From assembly GCA_900316235.1 (NCBI GenBank), contig ONCC01000009.1:1-62407 (forward strand): a stretch of DNA of 62,407 bases, written 5' to 3'. Under the pieces are notes generated by a model. The model saw only the letters and a list, made by a program, of their open reading frames with translations, did not search any database and had not been told where the DNA came from. A program made the position numbers and the translations under genes. Below are positions 59,431 through 62,407 of this stretch, in pieces; position 1 is the stretch's first letter; each line of letters starts with the position of its first letter. This stretch comes from an uncultured Bacteroidales bacterium (GTDB lineage: Bacteria; Bacteroidota; Bacteroidia; Bacteroidales; P3).

Positions 59431-60681
59431 TCAGTTTTCAATTCTCCGCTGGTAGTGGACGGGGGGCTTGTCTGGCTCGGTAAGTTCGAGGCGGGTGCCG
59501 GTGCGGTCGAGGTTGGTGGCCTGTGCCTGACGATTGTTCTCCTTCAGGCGCAAGAGGAATGAGGCATTATGAGCCATCTCGACAATTCCCTGCTTCAATT
59601 CGGGAATCTTTTTCGCCACCTCCGGTGAACATCTGATAGTACTGTCTACCACCTCGATCTTGAGTGTCGACATGTCGAAAGTGTTCACGAGCGAGTCCCC
59701 TTCGATGGCCCAACTGCCCGACAGCGAGATGCACACCTGAGCCTTGTCTTGAAAATCGAAATGAATCCATTTAAAAGTAATGAGATTGGTGAAGGTGTGA
59801 TCCTTGCGGAACTGGTAATCGATATGGTTATCGTCATTGGCCATTACGGCATCCCATACGCCAACCATATCGGCCTCTTTGGCATGGCGTACCGTCATCA
59901 GGCTCTGGTTGCGGAATTCTTCCAAATCCTTCTCCGTGATGCCCATCAAGAACTTGTTTTCCTCGTTGAGGTTGACATACTCCTGCAGGAAATCACGGAA
60001 GTTGTTCATGCGTAGGGGAGCATGGTCTACATAGTTTCTCACCTCTTGGTCTTGGAGCAGACGGTGGCAAATTTTCATGAAGGCCTCCCGGTTGGCTGTC
60101 CCGCTTTCCTCCATGATGATTCGGTATTCATCATCCTTCGTCAGAGGCTTACGGTAGTAGACCCACTCCTGCTGCTGCCGCTCGCAGAGGCCGCGGGCGT
60201 TGTAGAAGTCCTGCACATTGCTCAAAAACTTCTTGTCGCCAAGCGTGCGCCACGAGTCCTGGCTGCTGTTGAAAATATGCTCGTTGCTAGTCTCGATTTC
60301 GCGGTCGACGCCAAAACCACAGGTGGACAGGTATTCGAAGAAGGCAAAGAGAGTGTCGTCGGAGACACGTTCGAGGCTGTCGATGTTCCGAAACAGATAG
60401 TTGGCGATGCGACTTCCATTTTCCTCAACTTCCAAGCGTTTCTTATAGACCTCGAGGCTCTGGTCGATATCGCTGATGATAGTCATGGCCAACAACCGTG
60501 TAGCCTTCTTGGCTTCACGTTTCTCGAGCCATGCGGCGGTGCCGAAGGTGAGGACGATAGAGATGGTGGTGGCAATGATGGTCAGCAGCAGTTCCTTGAC
60601 GATACTGCGGCTCTTGGCATTGCCGCTCTGATTTGCTGTCTGCTCGGCCGACAGCTTGGGCATACGGAATTTGATGTTCAT
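59431..60681 (-). CDS. Membrane protein of unknown function (DUF6090-like layout)
   Basis: 416 residues. One N-terminal membrane helix (ELLLTIIATTISIVLTFGTAAWL) after a basic start, then a helical region (EKREAKKATRLLAMTIISDIDQSLEVYKKRLEVEE) and a mixed C-terminal half with a lipocalin-like segment (VGVWDAVMANDDNHIDYQFRKDHTFTNL ... SGSWAIEGDSLVNTFDMSTLKIEVVD). Layout resembles small Bacteroidota anchored proteins of unknown function; the name of the family is uncertain. Overlaps the upstream gene's stop by four bases, so co-expressed with the zinc peptidase. Confidence 0.6.
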   Translation of the reverse strand: MNIKFRMPKLSAEQTANQSGNAKSRSIVKELLLTIIATTISIVLTFGTAAWLEKREAKKATRLLAMTIISDIDQSLEVYKKRLEVEENGSRIANYLFRNIDSLERVSDDTLFAFFEYLSTCGFGVDREIETSNEHIFNSSQDSWRTLGDKKFLSNVQDFYNARGLCERQQQEWVYYRKPLTKDDEYRIIMEESGTANREAFMKICHRLLQDQEVRNYVDHAPLRMNNFRDFLQEYVNLNEENKFLMGITEKDLEEFRNQSLMTVRHAKEADMVGVWDAVMANDDNHIDYQFRKDHTFTNLITFKWIHFDFQDKAQVCISLSGSWAIEGDSLVNTFDMSTLKIEVVDSTIRCSPEVAKKIPELKQGIVEMAHNASFLLRLKENNRQAQATNLDRTGTRLELTEPDKPPVHYQRRIEN

Positions 60682-61757
60682 TTGCTTGGGTAATATTGTG
60701 TCATTGTGTTGTGCATTTGGCGGATGAGTTGAGGGGTCTGGTAGGGGATGAAGAAGAGTCCCCGCTCCCAGCTGTGGTCGTAGCGGCCGTTGAAGCCGTA
60801 GGCGATGAGGTAGGAGAAGTTATCGGCGAGGTACTCCTCGGCAGCGAGGAAATAGTCGGAGTTGTGACCCATGACGTCGTAGAAGTCGGTGGCCTGCCCG
60901 ATGGGAATGATGATGTTGGGCTCATCGAGGGGAACCAGCACACCTTGCGTATAGTAGAAGAAGTTGGCCTCGGGATCGGTCGCCGCGGCTTCGGCATAGC
61001 TGCTCGTGTAGACGGCGGTGAGGATGCAGCGGCGCTTCACGCCCCCGATGGTAAACTCGGCCCAGTTATCGTAGCGCTCCACGTCGGGGTTACTCTCCAG
61101 CACGTTGCGCACCGCGGGGCCGAACTCCATCTCATGGTCCATCACCGTGAAGCCGACGAGGCTGTACATCAGCTGGCGGAATCGGGCATCGTTGCGAGTG
61201 AGGACGTGGAAAATCTCGTGGGCAACAACCTCACGGATGAAGTGGATATGGTACTCCCAGTAGTCGGCGTCGAAGGCTGTGTCGCCCTGGAAGGCGCGGG
61301 CGGTGCGCTCGGTCACGAACGAACTAAGGTAGATTTGGTTCTTGTGGGTGTAGCCGCCAGCATAGCCTTCGTCCTCCATGTCGCTCTTGATGAAGACAAT
61401 CTCATCATCGAGAGGAAGCTGGATGCCAAGCTCGACGCAGCGGCTCTCGATGAAGTCCATCACCTTCGAGAGGGCTTTCTTCTCGTCCTCGGTGAAGTCC
61501 ACAATCTGGGCCTCGGCCAAGGCTTTGTACTCGGCGATGGTGGCGCCGGAGTGCCACGTCTTCCAGTCAAGGTCGTTCTGATTCAAGCCGTCAAAGTAGG
61601 CAGTGTTGGCCATCTTCAGCTGGCGCCCTTCGGCCTGCGAGGCAAAGTGGTAGCGCAGATGGTTGTTCACGGACGAGCCGTCGTCTTTCTGGCAGGCGGT
61701 GAAAACTGTCAAAATCAGGCCTGCAAGGAGCAGGATCTTGGTGAATGTTTTTTTCAT
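60678..61757 (-). CDS. Zinc metallopeptidase-like lipoprotein
   Basis: 359 residues. Lipobox FTACQKDDG (Cys about residue 22). Zinc motif VVAHEIFHVLTRND (HExxH) near residue 180 and a possible third ligand in AAEEYLADNFSYL, the gluzincin-like arrangement. Resembles the putative zinc-binding lipoproteins found with Bacteroidota import systems. The neighbour downstream is a membrane protein of unknown role, not SusC/D. Probably located at the outer membrane; the substrate is not known. Confidence 0.75.
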   Translation of the reverse strand: MKKTFTKILLLAGLILTVFTACQKDDGSSVNNHLRYHFASQAEGRQLKMANTAYFDGLNQNDLDWKTWHSGATIAEYKALAEAQIVDFTEDEKKALSKVMDFIESRCVELGIQLPLDDEIVFIKSDMEDEGYAGGYTHKNQIYLSSFVTERTARAFQGDTAFDADYWEYHIHFIREVVAHEIFHVLTRNDARFRQLMYSLVGFTVMDHEMEFGPAVRNVLESNPDVERYDNWAEFTIGGVKRRCILTAVYTSSYAEAAATDPEANFFYYTQGVLVPLDEPNIIIPIGQATDFYDVMGHNSDYFLAAEEYLADNFSYLIAYGFNGRYDHSWERGLFFIPYQTPQLIRQMHNTMTQYYPSK

Positions 61758-61809
61758 ATCGTTATATGCTTATTTTCAGTATGTTCTGCCAAATCTCATT
61801 TGAATCCCG

Positions 61810-61926
61810 AAACGATGCCTCGTTTTTATGGGGAACAAAAACCTCGTTTTTATAGGTGACAAAAACCTCGTTTTTATAGGTGACAAAAACCTCGTTTTTA
61901 TCTGCACCAAAAACGAGGCATCGTTT
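61810..61926. repeat. 24-nt direct repeats inside an 18-bp inverted repeat
   Basis: Three 24-nt units AAAAACCTCGTTTTTATAGG-type at 61837, 61861 and 61885, each nearly palindromic (AAAAAC-CTC-GTTTTT). The outer arms AAACGATGCCTCGTTTTT (61810-61827) and its exact complement (61909-61926) enclose them. The array fills the gap between the M6-type peptidase and the zinc lipoprotein genes. Confidence 0.9.
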
Positions 61927-61932
61927 TTGGCA

Positions 61933-62407
61933 TCATTTTACGACCACCACTTTCCGGGCTGGGCGGTTGCCGACCTTGACGAGGTAGACGCCGTTGCGGA
62001 GGCCGCTGTTACGGACCTCGCGGCCGACCATGTCGAAGATATGCACCTCGTCGGAAGTACCGTCAACCACAATGCGGCCGTTCATAACCCATAACCTATA
62101 TCCCATATCCTCTACGTCGTCGATGCCCTCGGTGCCGAGGAAGTGGACGTGGAAAGTGAGCTCGGTACCGTTCTCCTGGATGTTGGTGATTTCGAAGCTG
62201 GTCTCCGGCGTGCCGTCGGTGAGGTAGGGGTGCGGGTCGGTGGTGGGGCCGAACGAGGTGCGGCCCGTGGCGGCGCTGAAGTGAGCATTATTGATGTCGC
62301 CGTTCACGGTGTCGATGGCGCTGCCCGGACGGAAAACCCAGTACTGGTTGGCTTGGGTGTAGAAGTCGAAGAAGGCATTGGCGAACATGCCGTCGTAGCC
62401 CGCCGGC
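61933..62407 (-). CDS. C-terminal part of an M6-type secreted protease with T9SS type A tail (partial)
   Basis: 158 residues visible; the N-terminus lies beyond the right edge. NAHFSAATGRTSFGPTTDPHPYLTDGTPETSFEITNIQENG resembles the region after the catalytic domain of M6 (immune inhibitor A-like) proteases of Bacteroidota, ending with a type A sorting domain (VHIFDMVGREVRNSGLRNGVYLVKVGNRPARKVVVVK). The catalytic motif is outside the window, so the M6 call rests on the C-terminal similarity only. Confidence 0.72.
   Translation of the reverse strand, partial: PAGYDGMFANAFFDFYTQANQYWVFRPGSAIDTVNGDINNAHFSAATGRTSFGPTTDPHPYLTDGTPETSFEITNIQENGTELTFHVHFLGTEGIDDVEDMGYRLWVMNGRIVVDGTSDEVHIFDMVGREVRNSGLRNGVYLVKVGNRPARKVVVVK

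Overview
The window looks like chromosomal DNA of a Bacteroidales bacterium, probably an uncultured, fairly GC-rich gut or rumen lineage. The evidence is: -7 promoter elements of the Bacteroidota type (TAnnTTTG) before many genes; A-rich leaders without Shine-Dalgarno motifs; proteins ending in type A or type B type-IX-secretion (T9SS) sorting domains; a Bacteroidota-type RNA polymerase omega subunit; a C10 peptidase; a BlaI/M56-TonB pair; and TonB-dependent outer-membrane proteins. No plasmid, phage, integrase or CRISPR array is visible. Most genes are ordinary housekeeping genes.

Layout. 1-2.9 kb: start of a split transketolase, a four-helix-bundle protein, a small secreted protein and a frameshifted VWA protein. 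2.9-5.9 kb: secreted C1 peptidase and a radical SAM protein. 5.9-11.6 kb (minus): one long operon, dNK-kdsB-HU/SPOR-trmB-yebC-rsmI-mgtC. 12-15.9 kb (plus): nadC-brkB-RNA methyltransferase-queG. 15.8-21.9 kb (minus): exonuclease, WYL regulator, then an AT-rich accessory patch (DUF4143 ATPase, zinc ribbon, WG repeats, possible UDG-like protein), carbonic anhydrase and a PLD-like protein. 22-31.8 kb: BtuB-like receptor, htpG, lipoprotein flavin reductase, rfbB, blaI/M56-TonB, HAD phosphatase. 31.8-36.6 kb (minus): guaA-LysM protein-lpxC-lpxA. 36.9-43.1 kb (plus): bamD-rpoZ-coaBC-lytic transglycosylase-uvrA. 43.3-51.2 kb (minus): thioesterase, two-component system, tRNA-Phe, lspA, DUF3109, 2-hydroxyacid dehydrogenase, K+ channel, M16 peptidase, iron alcohol dehydrogenase. 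51.4-58.2 kb (plus): large T9SS-exported protein, marC, TonB-type receptor, lipid kinase. 58.2-62.4 kb (minus): secreted peptidases with T9SS tails.

The most unusual content is not a gene cluster but the repeats. (1) Five copies of a palindromic array, core CCTACC-NN-GGTAGG flanked by roughly 11-nt units of TAGGAGTTGG, lie 75-200 bp before gene starts and never between convergent genes. (2) Short tandem arrays with exact 9-nt spacing (cores CTAG, AATGGG, ACTCNGA, GAGTGCTCT) or 7-nt spacing (AATTAAG, CAATTCC, AAAGTGG) sit inside conserved genes in frame (uvrA, response regulator, 2-hydroxyacid dehydrogenase, queG, LysM protein), or exactly on start and stop codons (htpG, rsmI/mgtC, lspA, histidine kinase). 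The CTAG arrays occur in three unrelated genes, always in a linker or loop, and always in a frame that avoids the TAG stop inside CTAG. This resembles a repeat-spreading process that tolerates or uses coding DNA. It recalls the heptamer STRR repeats of filamentous cyanobacteria, but I know of no description in Bacteroidales.

All function calls come from reading the translated sequences. No search was run.
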